Origin: Pseudomonadota bacterium
GTDB taxonomy: Bacteria > Pseudomonadota > Alphaproteobacteria > Rhizobiales > Beijerinckiaceae
Length of the DNA stretch: 56,108 bases
NCBI GenBank assembly: GCA_021813805.1
Contig: JAKAJL010000025.1
Coordinates: 1-56,108, forward strand
Direction of reading: 5' to 3'
Positions 8,562 to 17,049 of the stretch are shown piece after piece; position 1 is the stretch's first letter; each line of letters opens with the position of its first letter. A program made the position numbers and the translations under genes. The notes under the pieces were generated by a model. The model made no database searches. It saw nothing but the letters and a program-made list of their open reading frames with translations, and was not told where the DNA came from.

Positions 8562-9324
8562 CGGCCCCTCGCTTGAGTTGGAAAGCAGCCGGCCCGCGCC
8601 GCGTGAGTCGTCGGCGTGAAGAACCTGCAACCGGTCCGCTCTGCGTGGCTCTATTATTCGCGAGAATGCCCCTGGTCAGAAAACTCCTCATCCTTCATTT
8701 GAATTAACGGCGTCGATTATTTGATCGATCGGATGTCCCGCCGCGACAATTCGTGTTCGGCCAACTCGGCTCCCGCAAACAGGAAATAGGCCGATGTTGG
8801 GAGGGCGGCCCGACGTATAACCGTTGCGATTTGGAGACTAATCGTCGCGAGAGGGAGTTGGCGAGCGGCGCAGGCCCGCGACTTTCCGGCAATGCTCTCG
8901 GCTTCCGCGCGACTCCGGATTGTTTGCTTCGACCAATGCGATCCTCGTCGAACGGCTTCGGCCGGCGGATTCCGTAAAAAGCACGTTACACCGCGCTCCC
9001 CCCCCCCCAACGCCGGGCGATCGATCATGGCGCCGATCCGACACATTCGCACCGCCCCCCATGACATGATGAACGCCGGGAAGGGCGTCGTATCCGGCAG
9101 GCCGATCGCTTGGAACGTGGCGGCGCTGGAACGGCCGCACGCCCGGCGGGAGGAAGAGACGCCCGTGAGGTCATGCGCGATGAGGTAGCCGATCGACGGC
9201 GGCGGCGCGGGTGGCATGGTCGCCGTCCTCGCGAAGCTGTCGCAATCGTTCGCGAAAGTCCGCACCTATCCGCGCCCGGATATTGGACAGCGCTCGGAGA
9301 ACTTACCTAAGTCGTTGATTGTAT
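8562..9324. other. intergenic region between the wec operon and tRNA-Glu
   Basis: About 760 bp with no gene I can support. A 182-residue minus-strand frame at 8717-9265 lacks any domain, hydrophobic pattern or ribosome binding site and is probably spurious. The stretch includes the second copy of the shared motif (8686-8710) and a run of 11 C at 8998-9008. It marks the border between the accessory polysaccharide genes and the conserved recJ-hom block. Confidence 0.45.
8686..8710 (-). promoter_or_regulatory. shared upstream motif, copy 2
   Basis: The plus strand reads CCTCATCCTTCATTTGA then ATTAACGG, matching 5226-5249. It sits 125 nt upstream of the wecG-like/wecB/wecC operon. It may be a binding site for a common regulator of the polysaccharide genes; this is an inference from the repeat alone. 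Confidence 0.4.
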
Positions 9325-9400
9325 TGGCGCGCCCAAGGGGACTCGAACCCCTGTTTTCGCCGTGAAAGGGCGACGTCCTAGACCGCTAGACGATGGGCGC
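9325..9400 (-). tRNA. tRNA-Glu (anticodon TTC)
   Basis: Minus-strand cloverleaf with 7-bp acceptor GCGCCCA paired with TGGGCGC, discriminator G and an encoded CCA. The D-arm region is TCGTCTAGCGGTCTAGGAC, the anticodon loop CTTTCAC with TTC, and the T-arm carries GGTTCGAGTCC. The CCA occupies 9325-9327. Downstream of recJ on the same strand, but with its own promoter candidate. Confidence 0.95.
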
Positions 9401-9440
9401 TTTTCGGCGAAGCGGCGGGGCCGCTCGCGAAGTGGGGCGA

Positions 9441-9469
9441 GCTATAAACGCGGCGGGTCATGCTGGCAA
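9441..9469 (-). promoter_or_regulatory. candidate promoter for tRNA-Glu
   Basis: On the minus strand, a -35 TTGCCA (9464-9469), a 17-nt spacer and a -10 TATAGC (9441-9446). Transcription would start about 9434, some 35 nt before the tRNA. It lies just past the recJ stop. Confidence 0.5.
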
Positions 9470-9499
9470 GCCTTTCATGCCGCGCTTGCCGCATTTTTC

Positions 9500-11302
9500 C
9501 TAAGCGCCCACACCCGGCTTGCAAACGGCGAGATCGACCAGCCTTGCGCTGACTTTCGTGCGTCCGCCCCAGTGGTCGAGGGCAAGCGTGCAGGCGAGAT
9601 GGGCGCGTTCGCCGCGCGCCTTGGCCAGCGCCGCGCCGAGCGCCGTATGCGCCGCGCGGAAAGCGGCGATCTCCATCCGCGCGCCGTCGCCCGCCTGGAC
9701 CCGCAGCCGCAAATGATCCGCGCCGAAGGACTGGACATCGGCGATTCGATGGTCCGGAAGAGCAAATACCGGCTCGGGATTGGCGGAGCCGAAAGGGCCG
9801 GCCTTTTCGATTTCTTCGACCAAGGCGGGCGCGCAGGCGCTGGCGGTGAGCAGGCCGTCGACAGCAAGGCCGGCCTCGGCGCGGGCGCGGGCGACAGGCT
9901 CAGCGAGTGCTTCTTCCAGAAAAGCCTCAAAAGCGCCGATCTGGTCGCGGCGCAAGGTCACGCCGGCCGCCATGGCGTGGCCGCCGCCCTTGACGATCAG
10001 GCCCCGATCGACCGCCGCCCGCACCGCGCGGCCGAGATCGACGCCGGAAATCGAACGCGCCGAACCGGTGGCGATATCGCCGTTCAGCGCCAGCGCGAAA
10101 GCCGGGCGGCCGAACATTTCCTTGAGCCTTGAGGCGACGAGGCCGACGATTCCCGGCTGCCAGTCCTCCCCCGCCGTGAGCACGAAGGCGCCCTGCTCCA
10201 TTGGCCCAAGCTGCTTATAAGCCTCGGCTAAGGCCTCCTGGAGCATCTGCTTTTCGAGGATCTGACGCTCGCCGTTCAACCGGTCCAGTTCTGCGGCGAT
10301 CGCGCCGGCCTCGATTTCGTCCTTGAGCAGCAGGAGCCGTGCGCCTAACGCTGCGTCGCCGATGCGTCCGCCGGCGTTGATGCGCGGCCCGAGCAGGAAG
10401 CCGAGGTGAAAGGCGCGCGGGGGGCCGTTGAGCCCGGCGACGTCGGCCAGAGCCCTCAGGCCCACGCGGCCGCGCGTTTTCATCACGGCCAGGCCTTTCG
10501 TGACGAAGGCGCGGTTGAGGCCGGTAAGCGGCGCGACATCGGCCACCGTGGCCAGCGCCACCAGATCGAGCGAGCCCAAAAGGTCGGGCTCCCGCCGCTC
10601 GCGCCAGAAACCGCGCTGGCGCAGCGCCCGGTTGAGCGCAACCAGGGCGACGAAAGCCACGCCTGCGGCGCACAGCGCGCCTTGCCCGGAAACGTCGTCC
10701 TGACGATTGGGATTGACCACGATGGCGTCCGGCAAGGTTTCGGGCGCCTGATGGTGGTCGAGAGCGATCACATCCATGCCGAGCCGCCGCGCCTCGGCGA
10801 AAGGCTCGAAACTGGTCGTGCCGCAATCGACGGTCACCAACAACCTGGCGTCGCGCGCAGCGAGCGACCGCACGGCTTCCGCATTGGGGCCGTAGCCCTC
10901 GGTGATGCGGTCCGGAATATGGATCAGGCGGGGAACGCCGCAGAAATCGAAAAATTCCGCCAGCAAGGCCGAAGAACAGGCGCCGTCCACGTCATAATCA
11001 CCGAAAATGGCGATGGTTTCCTGCCTTTCGACCGCGCGGACGAGTCTCGCGGTCGCCTCCTCCATCGCGGTGAGCGAAAAGGGCTCGGGCAGAAGCGTTC
11101 GTAGCGTCGGGTCGAGATGGCCGAGCGCGGTTTCGGACGTCACGCCCCGCCCCGCCAGCACGCGGGACAAAAGGTCCGGCAAGCCGGTTTGCTGGGCGAT
11201 GGTCAGCGCCCGCGCATCGCCCGCCGCGTCCAGCCGGCTCCGCCAGGGGCGCCCCAGAACGCTGGACCGGACGCCGAGGAGAAACCGCGGGTCAGATTCC
11301 AT
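9500..11302 (-). CDS. recJ: single-stranded-DNA-specific exonuclease RecJ
   Basis: A 600-aa 5'-3' single-strand exonuclease of the DHH phosphoesterase family, acting in RecF-pathway recombination and mismatch repair. The DHH domain has FGDYDVDGACSSALL, VTVDCGTTS and ALDHHQAPETLPDAIVVNP; the DHHA1 domain has SGVDLG and KGGGHAMAAGVT; an OB-like C-terminus follows. Length is normal. The ATG at 11302 (MESDPRFLLGV) overlaps the end of the GST gene by 11 nt; an upstream in-frame extension to 11428 lies inside the GST gene and is unlikely. recJ often follows hom in this group; here a GST and a methyltransferase stand between them. Confidence 0.96.
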   Translation of the reverse strand: MESDPRFLLGVRSSVLGRPWRSRLDAAGDARALTIAQQTGLPDLLSRVLAGRGVTSETALGHLDPTLRTLLPEPFSLTAMEEATARLVRAVERQETIAIFGDYDVDGACSSALLAEFFDFCGVPRLIHIPDRITEGYGPNAEAVRSLAARDARLLVTVDCGTTSFEPFAEARRLGMDVIALDHHQAPETLPDAIVVNPNRQDDVSGQGALCAAGVAFVALVALNRALRQRGFWRERREPDLLGSLDLVALATVADVAPLTGLNRAFVTKGLAVMKTRGRVGLRALADVAGLNGPPRAFHLGFLLGPRINAGGRIGDAALGARLLLLKDEIEAGAIAAELDRLNGERQILEKQMLQEALAEAYKQLGPMEQGAFVLTAGEDWQPGIVGLVASRLKEMFGRPAFALALNGDIATGSARSISGVDLGRAVRAAVDRGLIVKGGGHAMAAGVTLRRDQIGAFEAFLEEALAEPVARARAEAGLAVDGLLTASACAPALVEEIEKAGPFGSANPEPVFALPDHRIADVQSFGADHLRLRVQAGDGARMEIAAFRAAHTALGAALAKARGERAHLACTLALDHWGGRTKVSARLVDLAVCKPGVGA

Positions 11303-11891
11303 CGGAATTGATTTCCGCCGCGCGCTGAAAAGCAGGACGCGATTGGCAGCGCTCCAGATAAGACGCGAAGACCGGACGCGGCTCCAGCATTTTGAAGACA
11401 TCGATGGCGAAATGGAGATCGGCGCCAATCAGCACGTCGGCTGCGGAAAATTTTCCGCCCAAAAGATAAGGCGTTGCGGAAAGAACTTCTTCCAAGACAT
11501 TAAACACCCTATCGAAAGATCCCCACCCCGCCGTGCCTTCCGGCATCTGGGCCCCGGTGAATTTCTGGGCGATCGCGCCTTCGATGCAGGATCCCGAAAA
11601 GAACAGCCATTGCAGATAACGCCCGCGCATCGCAGCGCCGACCGGCGGCGCGAGCCCGGCCTCCGGGAATTTCTCGGCGAGATAAGCGATGATCGCGCCC
11701 GATTCCGCGACGCAAGACGCGCCGTCCTGAAGCGCCGGGACTTTCTCCATCGGGTTGATGGCGTGATAGTCGGCCGTGTGCTGCGCGCCCGCCTTCAAAT
11801 CCACCAGCACGCGTTCGTACGGCGCGCCGATTTCCTCCAGCATCCAGAGTACGCGCATCGACCGCGTATTGGGCGCCCAAAACAGCCGCAT
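11292..11891 (-). CDS. glutathione S-transferase family protein
   Basis: A 199-aa cytosolic GST. The thioredoxin-like N-terminal domain starts MRLFWAPNTRSMRVLWMLEEIGAPYE, carries the cis-proline in NPMEKVPALQDG and the glutathione gamma-glutamyl contact in VAESGAIIAYLAEKFP; an all-helical domain follows from about residue 85 (GRYLQWLFFSGSCIEGAI). The N-terminal serine after N8-T9-R10 is a possible catalytic residue. It overlaps recJ by 11 nt, so co-expression is likely. Substrate unknown; typical roles are detoxification or dehalogenation. Confidence 0.9.
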   Translation of the reverse strand: MRLFWAPNTRSMRVLWMLEEIGAPYERVLVDLKAGAQHTADYHAINPMEKVPALQDGASCVAESGAIIAYLAEKFPEAGLAPPVGAAMRGRYLQWLFFSGSCIEGAIAQKFTGAQMPEGTAGWGSFDRVFNVLEEVLSATPYLLGGKFSAADVLIGADLHFAIDVFKMLEPRPVFASYLERCQSRPAFQRAAEINSDGI

Positions 11892-11997
11892 CGAATCCTC
11901 CGATTAATTGAACGCGAACAAATTAGGAACAAGTATGCGCTGGGTCAAGCCGGAAAAAGCCCAGGCGACGCGCGAACATACGGCCGCCCATCTTGCG

Positions 11998-12687
11998 TCA
12001 GGCCCGCCCGCTGAGGACGGCGAACCGCCATGCTTTGAAGCTGCAATCGACGTCAGCAAAACCGGCGTCCGCGAGCCAGCGCAACTGATGCTCGACAGGA
12101 GCGCATCGATCATGGGACATGCGCTCACGCGCTTTGTCGATTTCCAGCTCGGAGACGCCGAGCGCCCGGATTTGCTCGAGCCATATACGCGAATATCGCT
12201 GGTCCGCGACCGGATTCGGGCCGGCTACCTGCTCGGCGTTCACGAACAGTCCGCCGGGCTTCAACGCATAGCGGATGCGCCTGTAGAGGTCGCGTTTCGC
12301 GTCGTCGGGCAGATGATGAATCGCCAGGGCCGAGATAACAAGATCCCATGGGCCCCCGAGATCGGCGTCGGACATGTCGGCGAGGCGAATTTCAACCTGA
12401 CTGTTGCCTGCAAAGCGGGCCCGCGCCTGCTCCAGCATGCCGGAAGAGCAGTCGAGAAGACAAAGCCGGCGAACCGGAAACCGCTCCGATACCATCGCCG
12501 AAAACAAACCGGTCCCGGCCCCAATGTCGAGAACGTCGAGACCCGGAACGGTGCGCCAATCCGAAATAATCTTCAGGGCCGTCCCGTAGAAATCGTCGAA
12601 ACACGGGATCAGGCGGCGGCGCAGATCGTCGAACCCCTGAGCGTCACGATCGAACAGCTTGGACGCGGCCGTTTCGGACTCGGTCAT
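11998..12687 (-). CDS. class I SAM-dependent methyltransferase
   Basis: A 229-aa Rossmann-fold methyltransferase. Motif I is VLDIGAGTGLFSAMV, the acidic ribose contact is CLLDCSSGMLEQA, motif II/post-II is WDLVISALAIHHLPDD, and LKPGGLFVNAEQV is motif III. It fits the UbiE/type-11 group; the substrate cannot be read from sequence. It lies between hom and the GST gene on the same strand with gaps of 57 and 106 nt. Confidence 0.85.
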   Translation of the reverse strand: MTESETAASKLFDRDAQGFDDLRRRLIPCFDDFYGTALKIISDWRTVPGLDVLDIGAGTGLFSAMVSERFPVRRLCLLDCSSGMLEQARARFAGNSQVEIRLADMSDADLGGPWDLVISALAIHHLPDDAKRDLYRRIRYALKPGGLFVNAEQVAGPNPVADQRYSRIWLEQIRALGVSELEIDKARERMSHDRCAPVEHQLRWLADAGFADVDCSFKAWRFAVLSGRA

Positions 12688-12744
12688 GTTCAGCCCTCGA
12701 ATCAGATTTCGATCCGGCTAGCCGCTCAGCCCATGTCGGCGTGC

Positions 12745-14043
12745 TCACTCCCGCTCGATCCGGATCACCTGCGGCTTGTCGGCGACATGGCCATCCTTGA
12801 CGATTTGCGCCAAGGCCTGGCGTACGCTGGCCTCGGTGGTTGCATAGGTCACCAGCACCACCGGCGCCACGCTGTCGTCGCCGTCGCGGGCGCGGCGCTG
12901 GACGATGCTTTCGAGCGAAATCTCGTGTTCGGCCATACGGGTGGCGATGGCCGCGGCCGCGCCGATCTGGTTGCGCACCGCAAGCCGGATGTAATAGCCG
13001 CCCTCATGGCGCTGCATCGGCGATTTTTGCGCCGGGGCCAGATGATCCACCGGCAGGCCGAAGGGCGCCGAGCGGATGCCGCGCGCGATGTCCGCGATAT
13101 CCGCCACCACGGCGGAAGCCGTCGCCATGCCGCCTGCGCCCGGTCCGACAAGCGTCAGTTCGCTGACCGCGTCGGCGTCCACCGTCACCGCATTGGTCAC
13201 GCCCATCACCTGCGCGATGGACGAGGACAGCGGAACCATGGTCGGATGGACGCGCTGCTCGACGCCATGACTTGTGCGCTGGGCGACGCCCAGAAGTTTG
13301 ACCCGATAGCCGAGTTCGTCCGCCGCGTGGAGGTCGGCCAACGAGATGTCCTGGACGCCTTCGATGCTGATCGCCTCGGCGTCGAGTTTCACGCCGAATG
13401 CCAGCGAGGCGAGAATGGCGAGCTTGTGCGCCGTGTCGAAGCCGCCGATGTCGAAGGTCGGGTCGGCCTCGGCATAGCCAAGTTTCTGGGCCTCAGCGAG
13501 ACATTCGGCGAAGGACAGGCCCTCCAGCTCCATCCGCGACAGGATGTAATTGCAGGTGCCGTTGAGTATCCCGTAGACCCGTTCGATCCTGTTGCCGGCA
13601 AGTCCCTCGCGCAGGGTTTTCACGATGGGAATGCCGCCGGCGACCGAGGCCTCGAAGGCGAGCGCGGCGCCATGCTGTTCGGCCAGACGGGCCAGGGCGA
13701 TCCCGTGCCTGGCGAGCAGGGCCTTGTTGGCGGTGACCACCGACTTGCCGGAGTTGAGCGCCGCCTCCACGCTTTCTCGCGCGGCGCCCTCGTCGCCCCC
13801 GATCAATTCGACGAAAAGATCGATATTTTCGGAAACAGCGAGTTCTTTCGGCGTGGCGAACCAGGTCGCGCCGGACAGGTCGATCCCGCGCTCGCGGGCG
13901 GGGTCCCGCGCGGAAACGCCAGTGACCATGATCTTTTTGCCGGTGCGGGCGGCGAGATCGGCGGACTGGGCCTCCAGCAACCGCACAACCGCCGCGCCGA
14001 CGGTCCCCAGACCGGCGATGCCGACGCGCAAAATGTCATTCAT
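12745..14043 (-). CDS. hom: homoserine dehydrogenase
   Basis: A 432-aa NAD(P)-dependent enzyme reducing aspartate semialdehyde to homoserine, on the threonine and methionine branch. The N-terminal Rossmann motif is GIAGLGTVGAAVVRLLE; the catalytic domain has TANKALLARHG, EASVAGGIPIVKTLREGLAGN and GILNGTCNYILSRM; LVGPGAGGMATASAVVADI precedes a C-terminal ACT domain (about residues 350-430) that usually binds threonine for feedback inhibition. The ATG at 14043 (MNDILRVGIAG) is preferred over 14064. It is downstream of dgt and upstream of a methyltransferase gene. Confidence 0.96.
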   Translation of the reverse strand: MNDILRVGIAGLGTVGAAVVRLLEAQSADLAARTGKKIMVTGVSARDPARERGIDLSGATWFATPKELAVSENIDLFVELIGGDEGAARESVEAALNSGKSVVTANKALLARHGIALARLAEQHGAALAFEASVAGGIPIVKTLREGLAGNRIERVYGILNGTCNYILSRMELEGLSFAECLAEAQKLGYAEADPTFDIGGFDTAHKLAILASLAFGVKLDAEAISIEGVQDISLADLHAADELGYRVKLLGVAQRTSHGVEQRVHPTMVPLSSSIAQVMGVTNAVTVDADAVSELTLVGPGAGGMATASAVVADIADIARGIRSAPFGLPVDHLAPAQKSPMQRHEGGYYIRLAVRNQIGAAAAIATRMAEHEISLESIVQRRARDGDDSVAPVVLVTYATTEASVRQALAQIVKDGHVADKPQVIRIERE

Positions 14044-14127
14044 GTCCCCGCCCCCGGCATTCAAGAAGATTTTCCGGCCTTTTGCCCGATTTCGCGCCGG
14101 CGATCAACGTGGCTTCCATCCGGTGTT

Positions 14128-15330
14128 TCAGCCCAGCCATTGCTCCGCCTGCGTCAGGGCATAGCGGTCGGTCATGCCGGCGATATAATCGGAGACCACC
14201 CGCGCACGGCCCGCCTCGTCGCAGGGACGCGCCGCTTGCGCCCATTCTTCCGGCATGGTTTCGGGGTCGGCGAAAAATTTCTCGAACAGGCCGCGCACGA
14301 TTTTTTCGGCGTTGCGCCACACCGGAAGGACGGCGGCGTGGCGATACATCCGGGTGAACAGGAAATCCTTGATCTCTTTTTGCGCGCGCTCCATGTTGTC
14401 GGAAAAGGCCACGACCGGGAGTTCGCAGCGGCGGACGTCGTCGATGCTTTTGGGCGCGACCATGCGCAGCCGCCGGGCGCTCTCGGCGAAAGCGTCCTCT
14501 ACGAAGCGGGTGATGATCCGGCGCACCAGCTCGTGGATCGCCCGGACCTGCTCCAGGCCCGGATGGAGCGTGTCGATCTCGGCGAGCAGCATGTCCAGGA
14601 AGGGGATGCGGCGGAGATCGTCGAGGCTGAACAGCCCGGCGCGCAAGCCGTCGTCGATGTCATGGGCGTTATAGGCGATGTCGTCGGCCAGTGCGGCGCA
14701 TTGCGCCTCGGCTGAAGCAAAAAGCTCAAGATCAAGAGGAAATATTCTATCGAACTCAATGATATGACGATGTATTTTTCTTTTTCTGCGCCCAACCGGG
14801 ACAAAGCGCCCGCGCAGCGGGCCATTGTGCTTCACCAGCCCTTCCAGGGTCTCGTAGCACAGGTTGAGCCCGTCCCAGCCGGCGTAGCGGCGCTCCAGAC
14901 AGGTTACGATTCGCAAGGCGTGGGCGTTGTGGTCGAAGCCGCCATAGGCGGCCATGCACGCGTCCAGAACCTCCTCGCCGGCATGGCCGAAACAGGTATG
15001 GCCGAGATCATGGGCGAGCGCGGTCGCCTCCGCGAGGTCTTCGTCGAGCGTCAGGCCGCGCGCGAGGGCGCGGGCGATCTGCGCCACTTCGATCGTATGG
15101 GTGAGGCGGGTGCGGAAATGGTCGCCCTCGAAGGGGATGAAGACCTGGGTCTTGTGGGCGAGGCGGCGGAAGGCGGTCGAATGGATCAGCCGGTCGCGGT
15201 CGCGCTGGAAATCGCCGCGCGTCGGCGAAGTCTTTTCAGCGAACATCCGGCCGCGACTGCGCCGCCAGTCGGCGCCATAGGGTGCCAGCGGCTTGTCGTG
15301 CAGAAAATCGGGACCAGACGCAGCGGACAA
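14128..15330 (-). CDS. dgt: dGTP triphosphohydrolase-like protein (HD domain)
   Basis: A metal-dependent HD-domain hydrolase that converts dNTPs to deoxynucleosides plus triphosphate; the alphaproteobacterial type is often annotated as dGTPase-like. Seen: FQRDRDRLIHSTAFRRLAHKTQVF, H of RLTHTIEVAQIAR, the HD motif in ALAHDLGHTCFGHAGEE, FDHNAHALRIV and ADDIAYNAHDIDDGL. No internal ATG fits the N-terminus. I took the TTG at 15330, which gives about 400 aa, normal for the family and preserving the APYGADWRRSRGR segment. An ATG at 15432 would add 34 residues but overlaps the erpA promoter candidate. A short AT-rich patch lies at about 14715-14785. Confidence 0.85.
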   Translation of the reverse strand: MSAASGPDFLHDKPLAPYGADWRRSRGRMFAEKTSPTRGDFQRDRDRLIHSTAFRRLAHKTQVFIPFEGDHFRTRLTHTIEVAQIARALARGLTLDEDLAEATALAHDLGHTCFGHAGEEVLDACMAAYGGFDHNAHALRIVTCLERRYAGWDGLNLCYETLEGLVKHNGPLRGRFVPVGRRKRKIHRHIIEFDRIFPLDLELFASAEAQCAALADDIAYNAHDIDDGLRAGLFSLDDLRRIPFLDMLLAEIDTLHPGLEQVRAIHELVRRIITRFVEDAFAESARRLRMVAPKSIDDVRRCELPVVAFSDNMERAQKEIKDFLFTRMYRHAAVLPVWRNAEKIVRGLFEKFFADPETMPEEWAQAARPCDEAGRARVVSDYIAGMTDRYALTQAEQWLG

Positions 15331-15417
15331 GGCGAATCCATCGAAATAAGGCGACGCGGATGCACATCGCTTCAGCCGATACCACGAGGCGCCGGGGGTC
15401 GAAAAGCCGCGCGCGCA

Positions 15418-15445
15418 TTGACCAGGCCTCATTCGCCACTATCTT
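15418..15445 (+). promoter_or_regulatory. candidate promoter of erpA
   Basis: A -35 TTGACC (15418-15423), a 16-nt spacer and a -10 TATCTT (15440-15445), about 30 nt before the erpA start codon, which has GGAGGA at 15465-15470. Confidence 0.5.
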
Positions 15446-15474
15446 GGGGAAGCGCCCAATTTTCGGAGGATGGA

Positions 15475-15816
15475 ATGAACCAGATTGCGGAGGAACAGGT
15501 CGTGGCCACGGAAAGCGCCCTCAAGAGGGTCGCGGAGGTGCTGCGGGGCGAAGCGCCCGGCTCCTTCCTGCGCATCTCGGTCAATGGCGGCGGCTGTTCC
15601 GGCTTTCAATATGCCTTCGACATCGTTCCCGGCCCCGAGGACGACGATTTGATTCTCGGCGACGCCGAGGCGCGGCTGGCGATCGACCAGGTGTCGCTCG
15701 ATCTGCTCAAAGGCGCGAAAATCGATTTCGTGGACGATCTGATGGGCCAGTCCTTCAAGATCGACAATCCCAACGCCACCGCCTCCTGCGGCTGCGGGAC
15801 CAGTTTCTCCATTTGA
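15475..15816 (+). CDS. erpA: iron-sulfur cluster insertion protein ErpA
   Basis: A 113-aa A-type iron-sulfur carrier that delivers Fe-S clusters to apo-enzymes. The three conserved cysteines are present: C41 in NGGGCSGFQY and C105/C107 in SCGCGTSF. Start decided by GGAGGA four nt upstream. It is divergent from dgt; the pairing of dgt with an erpA/iscA-type gene is common in alphaproteobacteria. It could be called an IscA paralogue; ErpA versus IscA cannot be settled from one sequence. Confidence 0.92.
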   Translation: MNQIAEEQVVATESALKRVAEVLRGEAPGSFLRISVNGGGCSGFQYAFDIVPGPEDDDLILGDAEARLAIDQVSLDLLKGAKIDFVDDLMGQSFKIDNPNATASCGCGTSFSI

Positions 15817-15841
15817 GGATTTTTACCGGTGCGGCTATAGC
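15813..15841 (+). promoter_or_regulatory. candidate promoter of the opgC-like operon
   Basis: A -35 TTGAGG (15813-15818, overlapping the erpA stop codon), a 17-nt spacer and a -10 TATAGC (15836-15841), about 105 nt upstream of the opgC-like start. Confidence 0.4.
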
Positions 15842-15945
15842 GGGGGTCGGACTTTGGACGCAACCCCGCAGGTCATGGTTTTACGCGCCGCCTCCCCCTG
15901 TCGCCGATCCTACCCGCACGGCTTCGCGGGTGGAACGGACGCGGC

Positions 15946-17049
15946 ATGAGGGGCCCCAACGCAGTCGACTTCTGGCGCGGCTTTGCGCTGGCGACGATTT
16001 ACGTCAATCACATCCCCGGCATTTTCCTCGAACGCTACAGCTTCCGCCATTATTCACTGTCCGACGCGGCGGAGCTGTTCGTGTTCCTGGCTGGCGTGTC
16101 GCTGCGCTATGTCTGCAATTCGCTGGCCCGGGAGCCGCTGAGCGCGGCGGTCTACCGGCTGGCGGGGCGCGCGCTCACCATCTATTTCGCCCAGCTCGTC
16201 ATCACCTCGCTCGCCATCGCCATGCTGGCCGGCGCCGCAAAGACGCTCAACCAGCCTTACATCCTGCAATGGACCAACGCCTCGGCGGTGTTCGACGACC
16301 CGATCGACGCCCATATCGGCCTCGCCTTGCTGCGTTATCAGCTCGGGTTTTTCGACATTCTGCCGCTCTATGTCGTTCTGATGGCGGCTGGGCCGACCAT
16401 GGCGATCATCGACCGCTACGCGCCGCGCGCGCTGCTGCCGCTCTCCTTCGCGCTTTACGTCTATACGCTCGTCACCGGTCTGAACCTGCATACCTGGCCG
16501 GTCGAGGGCGAATGGTATTTCAGCCCCTTCGCCTGGCAGTTCATCTTCGTTCTCGGTTTCGTCCTGAGCGGGCCGCGCGGCTGGTCGAGCTGGTCGCCGC
16601 GCGTGAAAAGGAGTCTGTTCTGGCTCGCCGGCGCGCAGGTCGTCCTCGGCGCCGGGCTGGCGCTCGCGGGCGTGGCGCCCGACCCGGCCTCGTTGCCGAG
16701 TCCGAAACTGTTCTTCGTCTTCGATAAGACCTATCTCTCGCCCGCGCGACTGCTCCACGCGCTGGCCCTGGCCTGTTTTTTCATTCCCGCGTTCAAACCG
16801 ATCCAGGGTCTGGCGCCGCGGCTGGCGAGTTATCTGGCGATGCTCGGCCGCAACTCCCTGAATGTCTTCTGCGCGGCGTCCCTTCTCAGCCTTTTGGGGC
16901 AGATCGTCCGTTATGCCTTCAGCGGGCGTATCGAAATCGACGTCGTCATGATAGTTGTCGGATGGTCTTCGATGGGCTTGGTCGCATGGTTATCGGAATG
17001 GCGAAAGAGACTCGCCGTGGCGCGCGCCGCACGCGAGGCCGCGACCTGA
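15946..17049 (+). CDS. OpgC-like integral membrane acyltransferase
   Basis: A 367-aa polytopic membrane protein with about ten hydrophobic segments. The N-terminal NAVDFWRGFALATIYVNHIPG and ELFVFLAGVSLRYV match the OpgC family, members of the acyltransferase-3-like fold that succinylate or otherwise acylate periplasmic glucans. The conserved H of VNHIPG and R of DFWRGF are in place. Its 3' end overlaps the next gene by 52 nt in another frame, and that gene encodes an SGNH-like secreted protein. Membrane acyltransferase plus SGNH protein is a recurring pair in glycan acylation, so a role in acylating an exported glycan is a reasonable inference. Confidence 0.85.
   Translation: MRGPNAVDFWRGFALATIYVNHIPGIFLERYSFRHYSLSDAAELFVFLAGVSLRYVCNSLAREPLSAAVYRLAGRALTIYFAQLVITSLAIAMLAGAAKTLNQPYILQWTNASAVFDDPIDAHIGLALLRYQLGFFDILPLYVVLMAAGPTMAIIDRYAPRALLPLSFALYVYTLVTGLNLHTWPVEGEWYFSPFAWQFIFVLGFVLSGPRGWSSWSPRVKRSLFWLAGAQVVLGAGLALAGVAPDPASLPSPKLFFVFDKTYLSPARLLHALALACFFIPAFKPIQGLAPRLASYLAMLGRNSLNVFCAASLLSLLGQIVRYAFSGRIEIDVVMIVVGWSSMGLVAWLSEWRKRLAVARAAREAAT

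Noticed and set aside
8717-9265. A 182-residue minus-strand frame upstream of the wec operon
   Set aside because: No domain, no ribosome binding site, odd composition, and it runs through the C11 tract.
11908-14715. A 935-residue plus-strand frame opposite hom and the methyltransferase
   Set aside because: Antisense shadow of well-supported genes; a common artefact of high G+C at third codon positions.
14764-15474. Upstream extension of erpA by 237 residues
   Set aside because: The frame lies antisense to dgt; the canonical ErpA start with GGAGGA is at 15475.
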